From: Bacteroidales bacterium UBA6267
Lineage (GTDB): Bacteria > Bacteroidota > Bacteroidia > Bacteroidales > UBA1556
Direction of reading: 5' to 3'
Length of the DNA: 20,840 nucleotides
Assembly: GCA_002440745.1 (NCBI GenBank)
Contig: DJVB01000048.1
Location: 1 to 20,840, forward strand
A program made the translations under genes and the position numbers. Every line of letters begins with the position of its first letter. Position 1 is the first letter of the stretch. This document shows positions 1 to 9,352 of the stretch, in pieces. Under the pieces are notes generated by a model. The model searched no databases, was not told the DNA's origin, and saw only the letters and a program-made list of their open reading frames with translations.

Positions 1-310
1 TTATTGTGCGGAAGTCAGGAAAAAGCCTGAGCCTTCGTAAAAAGATTCAGACTTGCCCCAGGAAATAAATTTCTTGAGTATATTCCAGACTTTTATTTTG
101 CGCAAAATTATCGTAGTAAAAACTATAAAAAAACACCTAAACAGGTGAGAAACAGGTGAGTTTTACATTATTTTTAATCTATATAATTTATCGGAAAGGT
201 TAGTATAAAACTATCTTATAGAATTGATATACACAAGTTTAAATGCATTTAGGAAATCAATTTTAAGACAGGCGGCAACAGGAGAAGTTTTCATTCGGTG
301 AAGTAGTCGA
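1..310. other. Non-coding left edge
   Basis: No convincing gene is visible here. The stretch is AT-rich and broken by stops in the frames I checked. A minus-strand open frame ending in TAA at 1-3 runs back only to a stop near 163, has no ATG, and shows no family resemblance. Small details: a weak hairpin TCAGG/CCTGA (15-30), a short inverted pair CACCT/AGGTG (134-147), and the decamer AACAGGTGAG present twice (140-149 and 151-160). Confidence 0.5.
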
Positions 311-345
311 AAAAAAAATGACTGCTTCTTTTGAAACAGTCATTT
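311..345 (-). terminator. Rho-independent terminator of the MFS gene
   Basis: Read on the minus strand, AAATGACTG (345-337) pairs perfectly with CAGTCATTT (324-316). The stem continues after one mismatch with three more pairs (335-333 with 328-326) around a four-base loop. It is followed directly by a run of T residues (318-311). The hairpin lies about 22 bases past the MFS stop codon, which is the expected place for its terminator. Confidence 0.85.
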
Positions 346-366
346 CGTTATAAAAAGAACTTTTAT

Positions 367-1761
367 TTACTTTTTATTTGGCAGGTCTAAGCCAAAACCT
401 TTGCGTTTGTCAACAGTTTTCAGAACAACTGACATAATCATTGCCAATACTCCAAAGCCTGCAAAAATCAGCTCAGGTACCATATAATTATACTTTGCTG
501 TTGGATCATTAGCCGCAATTGCTTCGGCAACTCCTGGATTAGAAACGCTAATTGACCAACCAATTAGCACCGGTACGGCCAAAAGGCCAATATTCTGAAT
601 CCAGAAAGTCAGTCCATAAGCTGAACCAAGGAAGCGGTCTTCAACAATTTTTGGAATGGAAGGCCACATCGAAGCAGGCACTAAAGAAAAGGCTAAACCT
701 AAGATAACGATTGTACCATAAGCTACAGGTTCAGTGAAACTTTCAGCAGGAACCAAAGCAAAAATAAGGTGAGATATGGTAAGCAGAATAGCACCATAAA
801 GCATCATTGTAGCCCCTAAACCTTTTCGGTCGAGGAATGCTCCAATAAAAGGAGTTAATACCATTGCACCAATGGGGAAATATGAAAACATAGCCGCCGC
901 ATCTATCATGCTGATATCTAATTTGGAAGCTAACATGTCGGTTGCAAACTTTTGAAAAGGAAAGATTGCAGAATAAAATAATACGCATAAGCTGGCAATT
1001 GCAAGGAAACCCGGATTTTTCAAAATCAACCAAAGATCGCTTACTCGGAATGCTTCTTCAGGTTCACCGTTAGCTTCTTCACCAATCTCTTTGTCTAATT
1101 TAATGTCCATAAAAGTGTACATTAAAAACAGAAGCAGTCCAACGGTTAGGAAGGCAACGCCCCAGAATACCGAATTATCGGCTCCGCCTTTGTCGGCAAA
1201 GATGGGAGAAAGACGAAATACTGCAAAAACACCAAGACGTGCTGTAGCCATTTCTAAACCCATAGCCAAAGCCATTTCTTTTCCTTTAAACCATTTTACG
1301 ATAGTTTTTGAGACAGTGATTCCGGCCATTTCAACACCGACTCCAAAAATGGCGAAACCAAAGAAGGCCAATTTTGCCGAAGCAGGAACATTTGTCCAAA
1401 AACCATCAAGCCAAGTGCTTAAACCACTACCAGCAAAAGCCTCAGTGAGTGCATAATACTTGATTGCTCCTCCAATTACCATAGCCAAACCGGCAGTGAT
1501 AATTGTAAACCGAATGCCCATTTTATCCAAAATGATTCCTGAAAGAATCAGAAATAAAGCAAATACATTAAGGAAAAATTCGGAGCCTCCTAACATACCA
1601 AAGGTTTCGGGCGACCAACCATAATCGCGCTCAAGCATACTTTGTAGGGGCGCAGCCACATCTACAAAGAAATAGGCAAAAAACATGGTTAGCGAAATGA
1701 GTGCTAAAGCAAACCACCGTGCAAAAGCAGAATCTCTCAATGATTTTCTAATTGTTTCCAT
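367..1761 (-). CDS. MFS transporter, MFSD1-like
   Basis: A 464-residue major facilitator superfamily protein with about twelve hydrophobic segments in two halves and a charged central loop (about residues 219-242). The MFS motif A signature appears in the first half (GIILDKMGIR, residues 75-84) and a counterpart in the second half (GAFLDRKGLG, 307-316). The stretch at 354-400, with FSLVPASMWPSIPK, GSAYGLTFWIQNIGL and a closing PVLIG, resembles the MFSD1 branch, whose animal member exports small peptides from lysosomes. The substrate here cannot be read from sequence; a small organic solute or peptide is an inference. It starts at ATG 1761, follows the large secreted protein on the same strand after 131 bp, and ends before a strong terminator. 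I found no clean TAnnTTTG box in front of it, so it may be partly served by read-through. Confidence 0.85.
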   Translation of the reverse strand: METIRKSLRDSAFARWFALALISLTMFFAYFFVDVAAPLQSMLERDYGWSPETFGMLGGSEFFLNVFALFLILSGIILDKMGIRFTIITAGLAMVIGGAIKYYALTEAFAGSGLSTWLDGFWTNVPASAKLAFFGFAIFGVGVEMAGITVSKTIVKWFKGKEMALAMGLEMATARLGVFAVFRLSPIFADKGGADNSVFWGVAFLTVGLLLFLMYTFMDIKLDKEIGEEANGEPEEAFRVSDLWLILKNPGFLAIASLCVLFYSAIFPFQKFATDMLASKLDISMIDAAAMFSYFPIGAMVLTPFIGAFLDRKGLGATMMLYGAILLTISHLIFALVPAESFTEPVAYGTIVILGLAFSLVPASMWPSIPKIVEDRFLGSAYGLTFWIQNIGLLAVPVLIGWSISVSNPGVAEAIAANDPTAKYNYMVPELIFAGFGVLAMIMSVVLKTVDKRKGFGLDLPNKK

Positions 1762-1892
1762 TTTATAGGTTTTAAGTTCGTGAGTTGTTAATACAAGCCT
1801 GCGAATTACGTGAAAAAATTGATTCGTAATTGAAAAAATTTAACAGAAATCTAATTGATAGATAATAAAACATCTACTATGAATCCTTAGTT
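1762..1892. other. Spacer between the large T9SS protein and the MFS gene
   Basis: This short AT-rich spacer holds an inverted repeat AATTACG (1804-1810) / CGTAATT (1825-1831) and a ten-base direct repeat TGAAAAAATT at 1811-1820 and 1831-1840. Neither looks like a terminator, and no standard -7 box for the MFS gene is visible on the minus strand. It may carry a regulator site, but this is not established. Confidence 0.3.
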
Positions 1893-4800
1893 TTATCTTA
1901 AAACAATCATCTTCACAGATATTGCGCTATGATTCATTTTTAAGGAATAAAAATAGGATCCTGAAGAAAGGGTTGTGCCGTCTATTTCGATTTTATTTTC
2001 ACCGGCATTTAACTGCATTTCACCGCTATTAATTATGCGTCCGGTTAAGTCGGTAATCTGGTAGGTAGCCATGCCTGAATAATCGGAAGCAACGGTAATC
2101 CAAGTCTTTTCGCTAAACGGATTTGGCCAGTTTTGAATAAGTGCAATCCTCGAATTCTCGTTTTCCTCAATACCTACTACTCCGGAAACATACTGACATT
2201 TTTTGTCGTTTTGATTATAGGTATCATCGGTCAATGTAGTTCTGGCACAGAAGGTTACCACTCCATATTTCACCACATAAGGCACGCTAAAAGTATGCAG
2301 AGCAATTCCATCGGGAGCTAAAACTCCGGTCCAGGTTTCTATAACAGGCGTTCCGCCATCAATGTCGTAAGAAATCTGACAATCGGTGATGGTATCGCTA
2401 CCATAGTTTTTAAACTGCACAACAACGGGCACTGAATCGCCAATAGCTTCGGTACTTCCCGGGCTAACAATGCCGTAAAGTCCTGCATCCCAAGACATTT
2501 CAACCGTAGCACTGTCGTTAAACAAATAGGTATCGTTGGCCAAACTTGTCCACGATTCGAGCGTGTAAGTGGCTGGAGCAGTAAAAGGACTGGTGAAGGT
2601 AAAGGTAGAAACCGATCCCGGCATAAGTGTTCCCATCCAATTTTGAGTAACTACAGTTCCCCCGTTTACGCGATAATTAACCGGAATTTGGGTGATTGGT
2701 GAAGTCCCATTATTCTTTAATTCCACAGTCACTTGAACCGAACTGCCGGCAAAGGTATAATTCGATGGGTTGATGATTTTCGTTACTCCGGCATCAAAAG
2801 GAATGGGGTCGGGCATTATGGCAAAGTCGTCGAACATCCAGCCCTCGTAGTCATTATCGGTGCTATTGGAAAAGAATCGGAATCTGAGCTGAATAATCAC
2901 ATTTGTTCCCAAATAGGAAAGGTCATAGGTCGAAAGCCGCCAACCCGAATCGGCCTGACACCATGCGTGAGTGCCGCCAATATCGCGATTATACCAATTT
3001 GTAGAGGCCGGATCGTTCATATATCCCAATATGGTATAGGTTTGCCCGCCATCTTCACTTATTTCTATCAGACCTCCATCGTTATATTGGTCGGTTTCCA
3101 TCCGATGCCACAGATATAATTTGGTATTTGCCATTGTGCTGATATAGAAAAATGGGGAATAGACATAATCGCCCGTAGTGCTCAAATAGTTGCTCGATAG
3201 CTTTGTAATCCACACATTTTGGCCACTATGAGCCGAATCAAATTTAATTTTATTTGGATGACCATGCTCCCAATGATTTGAGCCTCCTGTGGAATAGAAA
3301 TAGTTTTTTCCTTCAAAATCATCTTCATAAGGCACTGTAAACATGGTGATTCCGGTGAATGATGTTTCGGCGGTATCGTTGTTCATATTCATATCATTAG
3401 GCAGTTTTGTGAATGCTTTAATTTTCACTTCTCCGGCTAAGGCATTGTATTTATTATTGAATTCATAAAGCTGACTTGAATATGGAGGCAAAACACCTAC
3501 CCAGTTTTCAAATACAGGGGAATTAGGTCCGGCGATATAACCAACGGTCATATTTTTAATGGTGTCGAAACCCATGTTTTCGAGTTTGATTTGGATGGGC
3601 ACCAAGGTTCCTTCAGATGCGAAAATATCCACCGGCTTTTCGAATTTTGGTGACACGGAAGCATCTTTTTGAACAGGATCAAATATCGATATATCATCAA
3701 TAGCTATATCTGCTTCATAACCAATCATTTTAACGGCTCTAAATCTCAACTTAATCACTTGTCCGGTATAGGCTGACAAATCCACAAAATCTTGTTCCCA
3801 ACTGTCGTTGCTACTATTATGCTGAGGCCCGATTTTATGGCCAATGCTGTAAAACCATTGTCCGTTGGAAAAAACATCGACCCGAAGAGAGTGAATATTC
3901 GACCCGAACATGTGATACCAGTATCTCAAAACCGGATTATTCATGCCGGATAAGTCGATGCAGGGAGTTACAAGATTAGCTGAGCCGGCATAATAACCTT
4001 TGGCTTCGGCATAACAATAGGTTCCGTTTGAATTGCCAAAACTATGGTCGGCAATGGGACCGGTGTTTGTAGTATAAGTGCTTCCTCTTCCGACATACCA
4101 AACATAATCGACAGTTGGAGTATTTTGTGCCCAGCCTTCTTTTAATTCTCCAGGATCGCTACTGTTTTGGCTGACCGTAAAACCTTCAAAGTTTTGTTCA
4201 TAAGGATAGGCTGCAACGGTAGCAAAAACATTAATAGTTTTTGCTTGCATGGTATCATTGGTTTGGTCGCCATCGGAGTTCACAGTTGTCCAGATTTTAA
4301 AGGTATAATCTCCTGTATGATTCATGTCGAGATTATTGCTCAGAACTATTTGAGTAGATGATCCGGGTTGCAATAATCCTGTATTAACCACCACATTAGG
4401 AATATTCACAGGAATAGGTCCATTGATATTGCAGTGAATAGTCACGGGCAACTGTGTCATGTTAATTGGCAATGAACCGTAGTTTTTAATAATAACACTC
4501 AAGGTTTCGGTAGAAGTATAACATTGCCCTGAGTCGGGTGCAACCATTGTAACTACGCCCATATCAACCATCGGAACGCCATAAAACTGATGACAAAGCT
4601 GGTTGTTAAACAGGTTTGTATCCGTGTTTAAACTTGATTTAAAACAAAGCTCATTATGTCCGGGAGGAATCTGTAAGGTGTCAAAAATGACAGTATCCGT
4701 TGCAAATGGAGGTAAAACAATGGAATAAATCTGGGAGTCTAATGGCGTTCCATTCATCCACATCGAAACTCCAAAGCTCAGCAGAGTGTCCGTTCCAAAG

Positions 4801-7800
4801 TTTTTAACTAAGATTTTCGGAGAAACTAATGCTCCTTCAGCTTCTGAAAGTGATGGGGAAAGCACCGACAAAACTCCTGCATCAATTGGAATAGGCGGCT
4901 GTTCATCCGCACCGATTGCAGGATTTGAAGGGGAACGCAAATCACCGTCAATATCGTCAGGAATAGTTGGAATGGCAACGCCGGCACCGCTTAGAGGTGA
5001 ATAGGTAAGATGTAAATCCTGAGGCGAAACAAATGCCGGAGCTATGTTCAACGAATGCAAATCTTTTCCGCTGGAGGTTTTATAAGTAGCAAAATTTGCC
5101 TTATCTCCCGACCAATAAGCAAACTTTTGCCCATTGGTAAATAAGCTGTTATAATCCGACTCTACGATAGCCGTTGGAGTGCTGACATAATAAACATATC
5201 CCAAGGAATTATTATAGAAGATATTGTTTTTCAGCCTGATATTACTGCCACTGGAAAGATATAGAGCTCTTCCGGTAGGTGCCGAATCGGTTTCAACTAT
5301 CAACGAGTTATGATAAATGTTCAGGTTTTGGCAATTATAGATATAAAGACCATAAGGGTAATAACTGGCTCCGGTAAGTGAAATAAAATTATTGGCAATC
5401 AAACCGGGATGTGTAGTAGTCGAAGTTCCATAATAAACCCTTAACCCATAGATAGTTGAAGTTCCTGAGGCAATTATTTTGTTTTTGTCAATTCTATAAG
5501 CACCATCGGAATAATAGGTGTAAATCGGGTAAGCAGAAGAGGATTGTGGATCGTTTATAATGGTGTTTTGACTGACAATGAAGGAATCCTGATAATAGAG
5601 ATATAAACCATAATAGCGGAATCCATGTATATTATTGTGAATAAACTGATTACCTTTAGCTTTTGCGATGCTCGAGCTGCTTTGAATGTAAATGGCATAA
5701 TAGCCGTTTTCGATATCATTATTTATCAAGCGAATAAAATCCGATTTTGAGGATGTGCTGTAAATTGCACTAAAATAGGAGTTTAACACATTTGGCATTT
5801 TCAAAAGACAGTTTTCAATGGTGATATGACTTGCATCTGATTCAAGCAAGAATAGACGGCCATAGCTTGTGCTTGTTGAGGAGATTGTGAGGTTTTTGAA
5901 GGTGACATGTCGGGTGCCGATTAAGCGAATCACATGCGGCTCCATGCTATTTGCCGGAGCGAAGGTTAGAATTGTATTTACACTATCGCCATTCACAGCA
6001 GCAAAGGTGACGGTATTTACTGTTGATGCTCCGGGGATAGAGTCGATGGTCAACTGCTCATAATAGGTGCCCGGATTGACCAAAAAGACGATAGCTGAAT
6101 CAATACCGCAATTTTCAATGGCATAAACAGCTTGGTCGAAATCAGGAAAATCGGCTGTAACTCCTCCAATAGTGAAAACTCCCCGAAGTGGTGCGTTACA
6201 GGCAATTATGGCTGTTTGTGCCGTATCGTTATAGTTGAAACCATCAAGGCTATCGTTAGGTTGAGTTGTCCACACTTTGAGATTGGAAGGGCCGCTGATG
6301 AAGTTGAAGTTGCCAATAATCACCGAGTCGGCAAAGGTTCCGGGGAAAAGACTTCCTGTCCAGACATAAGGAGTTAAACTTTGACCATTCACTTGAGCGT
6401 TCACAGTTACCTTAGTGAGATTGTCTGAGCCAAAATTACCAATAGTAACTTTTATTGGCTGCAATCCTGTCAAAGCCGGAGAGGAAGGCTGGTCGATAGA
6501 CACAATTCCGGCGTCATTTGCCGGTGGTTCCCAAATTTTCACATCGTCAATGGCAATATCGCTATAAATGGAATTACCCTTCACAGCACGAAAACGAATT
6601 CGGGTTGAAGCACTTTGATAGGCGGAAAGATTCACCGATGCTTTAATCCATTGGTTTCCTTGGTCTCCGGAAATTGGAGTGATGATGTCGGTTTGCCATG
6701 AATTTCCATGCCAGATGTCCACATGAAGTTCGCCCTGAGAGGAGCCCCAAACGTGGTAGTAAAATTCTAAAACCGGAACATTCAGAACATTTAAATTTAG
6801 GCATGGAGTCATCAGGATAGCCGTATTTCCGGTGGAGCCATAAGAAGATTCTGTATAAAGGTAATTGCCTGAACCTGAGGTGTGATCAAGGGTTGGTCCT
6901 GTTAAACCTGTGGGTGTTGATCCGGCTAAAACCAACCAACTAAAAACGGAACCTGTTGAAGGATTTCGCTCCCAGCCTGTTGCAAAAGTTCCGGGATAAG
7001 TTGGCGTACCATTTCCGGCGGTGAAATTCTGATCGAAGGTTTCAACTAAAGGAAAATTAGTTATTGGATTCGTACAACCCGGGTAAGGTTGGGAAGGATA
7101 GATTATAAAAGTCTGGCATCCCGAAGCCGGAGCCGTAGAGGAGTTTTGCGCCAAACTACTGTCAATTGCCAACACATAATAGCAGATGGTGTCGCCAATG
7201 GCAAACGGAACTAACATATCAATAAGTCCACTATACGTGGATCCGGAATTATTTATCATCACGGCTGTATCCGGCTGAGAATTATTTACTTGAAAAATCA
7301 AAAGAGCCTGTGAAATGCCGGAAGCATCAGAAATTGAAGCAGAAACAGGAAAAGGACCAAGACTGAAAACGGAATCGGTAGGATAAGGAGAAAGGAGGGA
7401 AACTGAAGGCGGAGTTAGTTCATCAACCGCAGCTTGAACTTGAATATTATCAAGCAGCCATCCATAGTTTCCGACTGCACCCGAATTATTTCCATCAACC
7501 AAAAGAAATCGAATTTTTACCTGAGCAGCATTGGCCACAACGGTCGAAATGTCGAATTTTTCATGTTTCCACCATTGATTTGTTGGAATGGCATTATTCA
7601 AAGCGGGTTGCCACACTGAATACGAGCTCGAATTAAATCTATTACCGATGGGACCAAACAATCCGGAGCCCATGTACAAGGAGCCCGTAAGAGTTGTCCA
7701 AGTTTGTCCGTTATCCACTGAAGTTTGAATATAAGCTCCATCGAATATTTCGTTTTTGCAAATCTGATCAAATTCCAAAATAACAAACTGTTTCCCAAGG

Positions 7801-8039
7801 GTTGAAAAACTTGAAGTTGTGAGAATTACTGAATCTCCTACCAAAACGGATGCTGAATCGGAGAATGTACCACTCGCTGCCAACTGCTGAGAAGTTGCCC
7901 AACTGCCTGACGGATTTGAAATCACACTGTCAGCACCGGAGGGTAATTCAAAGTTTTCGTGAAAAGCAATGCTTTGCGCGTTAAGGCAACTGATTGATAT
8001 TGTGAATAATACAATGAGAAAAGATAAGAGTGTTTTCAT
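1893..8039 (-). CDS. Giant secreted multidomain protein with T9SS sorting domain
   Basis: A 2048-residue protein. I place the start at ATG 8039, not the upstream in-frame ATG at 8123, because only there does a proper signal peptide begin (residues 1-22, ending LNAQ). Approximate domains: jelly-roll (MAM-like) 25-204; Ig-like 210-315; jelly-roll 325-505; CARDB-like 508-615; right-handed parallel beta-helix 620-1045 with many short Asn/Ser/Tyr-rich turns, ending IGADEQPP; CARDB-like 1050-1155 and 1158-1270; jelly-roll 1278-1455; CARDB-like 1458-1560; jelly-roll 1568-1742; two more CARDB-like 1747-1950; T9SS type A sorting domain 1970-2048 with NWPNPF, DLTGRII and SGSYFYSL. The tail predicts export by Sec, passage through the T9SS and display on, or release from, the cell surface. 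A role in adhesion or polysaccharide contact is inference; no catalytic motif is evident. The domain boundaries are by eye. Confidence 0.85.
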   Translation of the reverse strand: MKTLLSFLIVLFTISISCLNAQSIAFHENFELPSGADSVISNPSGSWATSQQLAASGTFSDSASVLVGDSVILTTSSFSTLGKQFVILEFDQICKNEIFDGAYIQTSVDNGQTWTTLTGSLYMGSGLFGPIGNRFNSSSYSVWQPALNNAIPTNQWWKHEKFDISTVVANAAQVKIRFLLVDGNNSGAVGNYGWLLDNIQVQAAVDELTPPSVSLLSPYPTDSVFSLGPFPVSASISDASGISQALLIFQVNNSQPDTAVMINNSGSTYSGLIDMLVPFAIGDTICYYVLAIDSSLAQNSSTAPASGCQTFIIYPSQPYPGCTNPITNFPLVETFDQNFTAGNGTPTYPGTFATGWERNPSTGSVFSWLVLAGSTPTGLTGPTLDHTSGSGNYLYTESSYGSTGNTAILMTPCLNLNVLNVPVLEFYYHVWGSSQGELHVDIWHGNSWQTDIITPISGDQGNQWIKASVNLSAYQSASTRIRFRAVKGNSIYSDIAIDDVKIWEPPANDAGIVSIDQPSSPALTGLQPIKVTIGNFGSDNLTKVTVNAQVNGQSLTPYVWTGSLFPGTFADSVIIGNFNFISGPSNLKVWTTQPNDSLDGFNYNDTAQTAIIACNAPLRGVFTIGGVTADFPDFDQAVYAIENCGIDSAIVFLVNPGTYYEQLTIDSIPGASTVNTVTFAAVNGDSVNTILTFAPANSMEPHVIRLIGTRHVTFKNLTISSTSTSYGRLFLLESDASHITIENCLLKMPNVLNSYFSAIYSTSSKSDFIRLINNDIENGYYAIYIQSSSSIAKAKGNQFIHNNIHGFRYYGLYLYYQDSFIVSQNTIINDPQSSSAYPIYTYYSDGAYRIDKNKIIASGTSTIYGLRVYYGTSTTTHPGLIANNFISLTGASYYPYGLYIYNCQNLNIYHNSLIVETDSAPTGRALYLSSGSNIRLKNNIFYNNSLGYVYYVSTPTAIVESDYNSLFTNGQKFAYWSGDKANFATYKTSSGKDLHSLNIAPAFVSPQDLHLTYSPLSGAGVAIPTIPDDIDGDLRSPSNPAIGADEQPPIPIDAGVLSVLSPSLSEAEGALVSPKILVKNFGTDTLLSFGVSMWMNGTPLDSQIYSIVLPPFATDTVIFDTLQIPPGHNELCFKSSLNTDTNLFNNQLCHQFYGVPMVDMGVVTMVAPDSGQCYTSTETLSVIIKNYGSLPINMTQLPVTIHCNINGPIPVNIPNVVVNTGLLQPGSSTQIVLSNNLDMNHTGDYTFKIWTTVNSDGDQTNDTMQAKTINVFATVAAYPYEQNFEGFTVSQNSSDPGELKEGWAQNTPTVDYVWYVGRGSTYTTNTGPIADHSFGNSNGTYCYAEAKGYYAGSANLVTPCIDLSGMNNPVLRYWYHMFGSNIHSLRVDVFSNGQWFYSIGHKIGPQHNSSNDSWEQDFVDLSAYTGQVIKLRFRAVKMIGYEADIAIDDISIFDPVQKDASVSPKFEKPVDIFASEGTLVPIQIKLENMGFDTIKNMTVGYIAGPNSPVFENWVGVLPPYSSQLYEFNNKYNALAGEVKIKAFTKLPNDMNMNNDTAETSFTGITMFTVPYEDDFEGKNYFYSTGGSNHWEHGHPNKIKFDSAHSGQNVWITKLSSNYLSTTGDYVYSPFFYISTMANTKLYLWHRMETDQYNDGGLIEISEDGGQTYTILGYMNDPASTNWYNRDIGGTHAWCQADSGWRLSTYDLSYLGTNVIIQLRFRFFSNSTDNDYEGWMFDDFAIMPDPIPFDAGVTKIINPSNYTFAGSSVQVTVELKNNGTSPITQIPVNYRVNGGTVVTQNWMGTLMPGSVSTFTFTSPFTAPATYTLESWTSLANDTYLFNDSATVEMSWDAGLYGIVSPGSTEAIGDSVPVVVQFKNYGSDTITDCQISYDIDGGTPVIETWTGVLAPDGIALHTFSVPYVVKYGVVTFCARTTLTDDTYNQNDKKCQYVSGVVGIEENENSRIALIQNWPNPFSEKTWITVASDYSGMATYQITDLTGRIINSGEMQLNAGENKIEIDGTTLSSGSYFYSLKMNHSAISVKMIVLR

Positions 8040-8077
8040 GCGTTGTGTATTATTGTTTACGTTAATGTTTGAGGTTT

Positions 8078-8085
8078 TAAAAGTA
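8078..8085 (-). promoter_or_regulatory. Possible -7 box of the giant T9SS protein gene
   Basis: On the minus strand this reads TACTTTTA, one base off the Bacteroidota consensus TAnnTTTG, and it lies about 40 bases before the chosen ATG at 8039. The position supports that start, since the alternative ATG at 8123 lies upstream of the box. The TTG-type element expected farther upstream is only present at a short spacing. Confidence 0.35.
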
Positions 8086-8248
8086 AATATTTTTTCAAAC
8101 CAAAACGAAAAAAATAACATCACGTTAGAATTCTCTTTTTGGGTTAAAAAAATCCATGCACATAATATAGTTTCAACCTTATGAAATGATAAAACTCATT
8201 TTTAGTAAAACAAGAAATCGAGGTGCATAAGCTCAAGACAAAAAACTG

Positions 8249-8256
8249 TACTTTTG
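8249..8256 (+). promoter_or_regulatory. -7 promoter box of the double VOC gene
   Basis: TACTTTTG matches the Bacteroidota -7 consensus TAnnTTTG exactly and lies 25 bases before the ATG at 8282, leaving a leader of about 20 bases. No TTG element at the usual distance upstream is visible. Confidence 0.6.
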
Positions 8257-8281
8257 CCGCCTGAATTTTTAAAGATTTTCG

Positions 8282-9346
8282 ATGATTGACAAGAAATATA
8301 TTACCGGAATACAGCAAATCGGCGTAGGTGTTGAAGATGTGGACACTGCTTTCAAATGGTATAACCAAAATTTCGGAATGGATGTGGTAGCTTTCAGAGA
8401 AAGGGCTGTTGCCCAACTGATGTTGCCTTATACCGATGGTGAAAAAAGGGAACGCTACGCAATGCTTGCTTTGAATATGCAAGGTGGCGGCGGTTTTGAG
8501 ATTTGGCAACATACCGGTAAAAAACCTCAGCCTTGGACAAATGCTCCAAAATTAGGCGATCTCGGAATCTTTATTGTTAAAATGAAAACCTCCCAAATAG
8601 ATTTGGCTTACAGCGATTTTCAGAAGAAAAAGATTACCATTCTCAGCGAAATATTGATTTCACCTTCAGGACAAAAGCATTTTTTTGTGGAAGACCCTTA
8701 TGGAAATATCTTCCAATTTATTGATCAAAGGGAAGTTTTCTACAAAACTGAAATGTTTAATGGAGGTGTTGCCGGTGCTATTCTCGGTGTTTCGGATATG
8801 GATAAAGCTCTAAAGGTTTATCAAGATATTTTGGAATATGACCAGATTGTTTATGATGAAATCGGTGTTTTTGCCGACTTTGCTCCACTGAAAGGCTCTG
8901 AGCAAAAGGTTCGCCGAGTGCTCCTAAAGCATTCCGAACCGCGCACAGGAAGTTTTGCGCCGATGTTAGGCCCAACCTCTATCGAATTGATTCAGTTAAT
9001 CGACCAAAAGGGCACTCCTATTTTCCAAGGACGTATGTGGGGCGACCCGGGTTTTATCCACCTCTGCTTCGATGTAATTGGTATCGACCCGCTGCGTAAG
9101 GAGGTGAGCTCCAAAGGTTTCCCATTTACGGTGGATAGTGCTGAAAGTTTTGATATGGGGGAAGCTGCCGGGCATTTTGCTTATATCTCCGACATCGACA
9201 ATACCCCGATTGAATTCGTAGAAACCCATCGTTTGCCCATCATTAAAAAGTTGGGTTGGAACATGAATCTCAAAGGCCGTAGCCCTAAAAAGTCGCTCCC
9301 AATTTGGATGATTAAGACTCTCCGTTGGAAAAGGGAAAAGGTTTAA
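8282..9346 (+). CDS. Tandem VOC (glyoxalase/dioxygenase fold) protein
   Basis: A 354-residue cytoplasmic protein made of two vicinal-oxygen-chelate domains, about residues 5-150 and 160-316, each with two beta-alpha-beta-beta-beta modules. The layout recalls 4-hydroxyphenylpyruvate dioxygenase and related enzymes, but the match is too loose to claim that activity. By position, the likely metal ligands of the C-terminal domain are Glu235 (SIELIQ), His260 (FIHLCFD) and Glu311 (PIEFVE), with no His at the usual first position. The N-terminal domain has Gln11/12, Glu73 (FEIWQH) and Gln145, so it may not bind metal. The tail after 317 is basic and Trp-rich. The gene starts at ATG 8282 behind a good -7 box, is divergent from the giant T9SS gene and convergent with the next gene. 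Its substrate is unknown; an intradiol or ring-cleaving dioxygenase, isomerase or lyase are all possible. Confidence 0.75.
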   Translation: MIDKKYITGIQQIGVGVEDVDTAFKWYNQNFGMDVVAFRERAVAQLMLPYTDGEKRERYAMLALNMQGGGGFEIWQHTGKKPQPWTNAPKLGDLGIFIVKMKTSQIDLAYSDFQKKKITILSEILISPSGQKHFFVEDPYGNIFQFIDQREVFYKTEMFNGGVAGAILGVSDMDKALKVYQDILEYDQIVYDEIGVFADFAPLKGSEQKVRRVLLKHSEPRTGSFAPMLGPTSIELIQLIDQKGTPIFQGRMWGDPGFIHLCFDVIGIDPLRKEVSSKGFPFTVDSAESFDMGEAAGHFAYISDIDNTPIEFVETHRLPIIKKLGWNMNLKGRSPKKSLPIWMIKTLRWKREKV

Positions 9347-9352
9347 AGCCGA

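Noticed and set aside
1..163. Possible 3' end of a minus-strand gene ending at 1-3
   Set aside because: No start codon between the upstream stop and the end, no recognisable protein, and AT-rich composition like other spacers.
8040..8123. N-terminal extension of the giant T9SS protein from ATG 8123
   Set aside because: It would put 28 residues in front of a standard signal peptide, and the likely -7 box lies downstream of that ATG.
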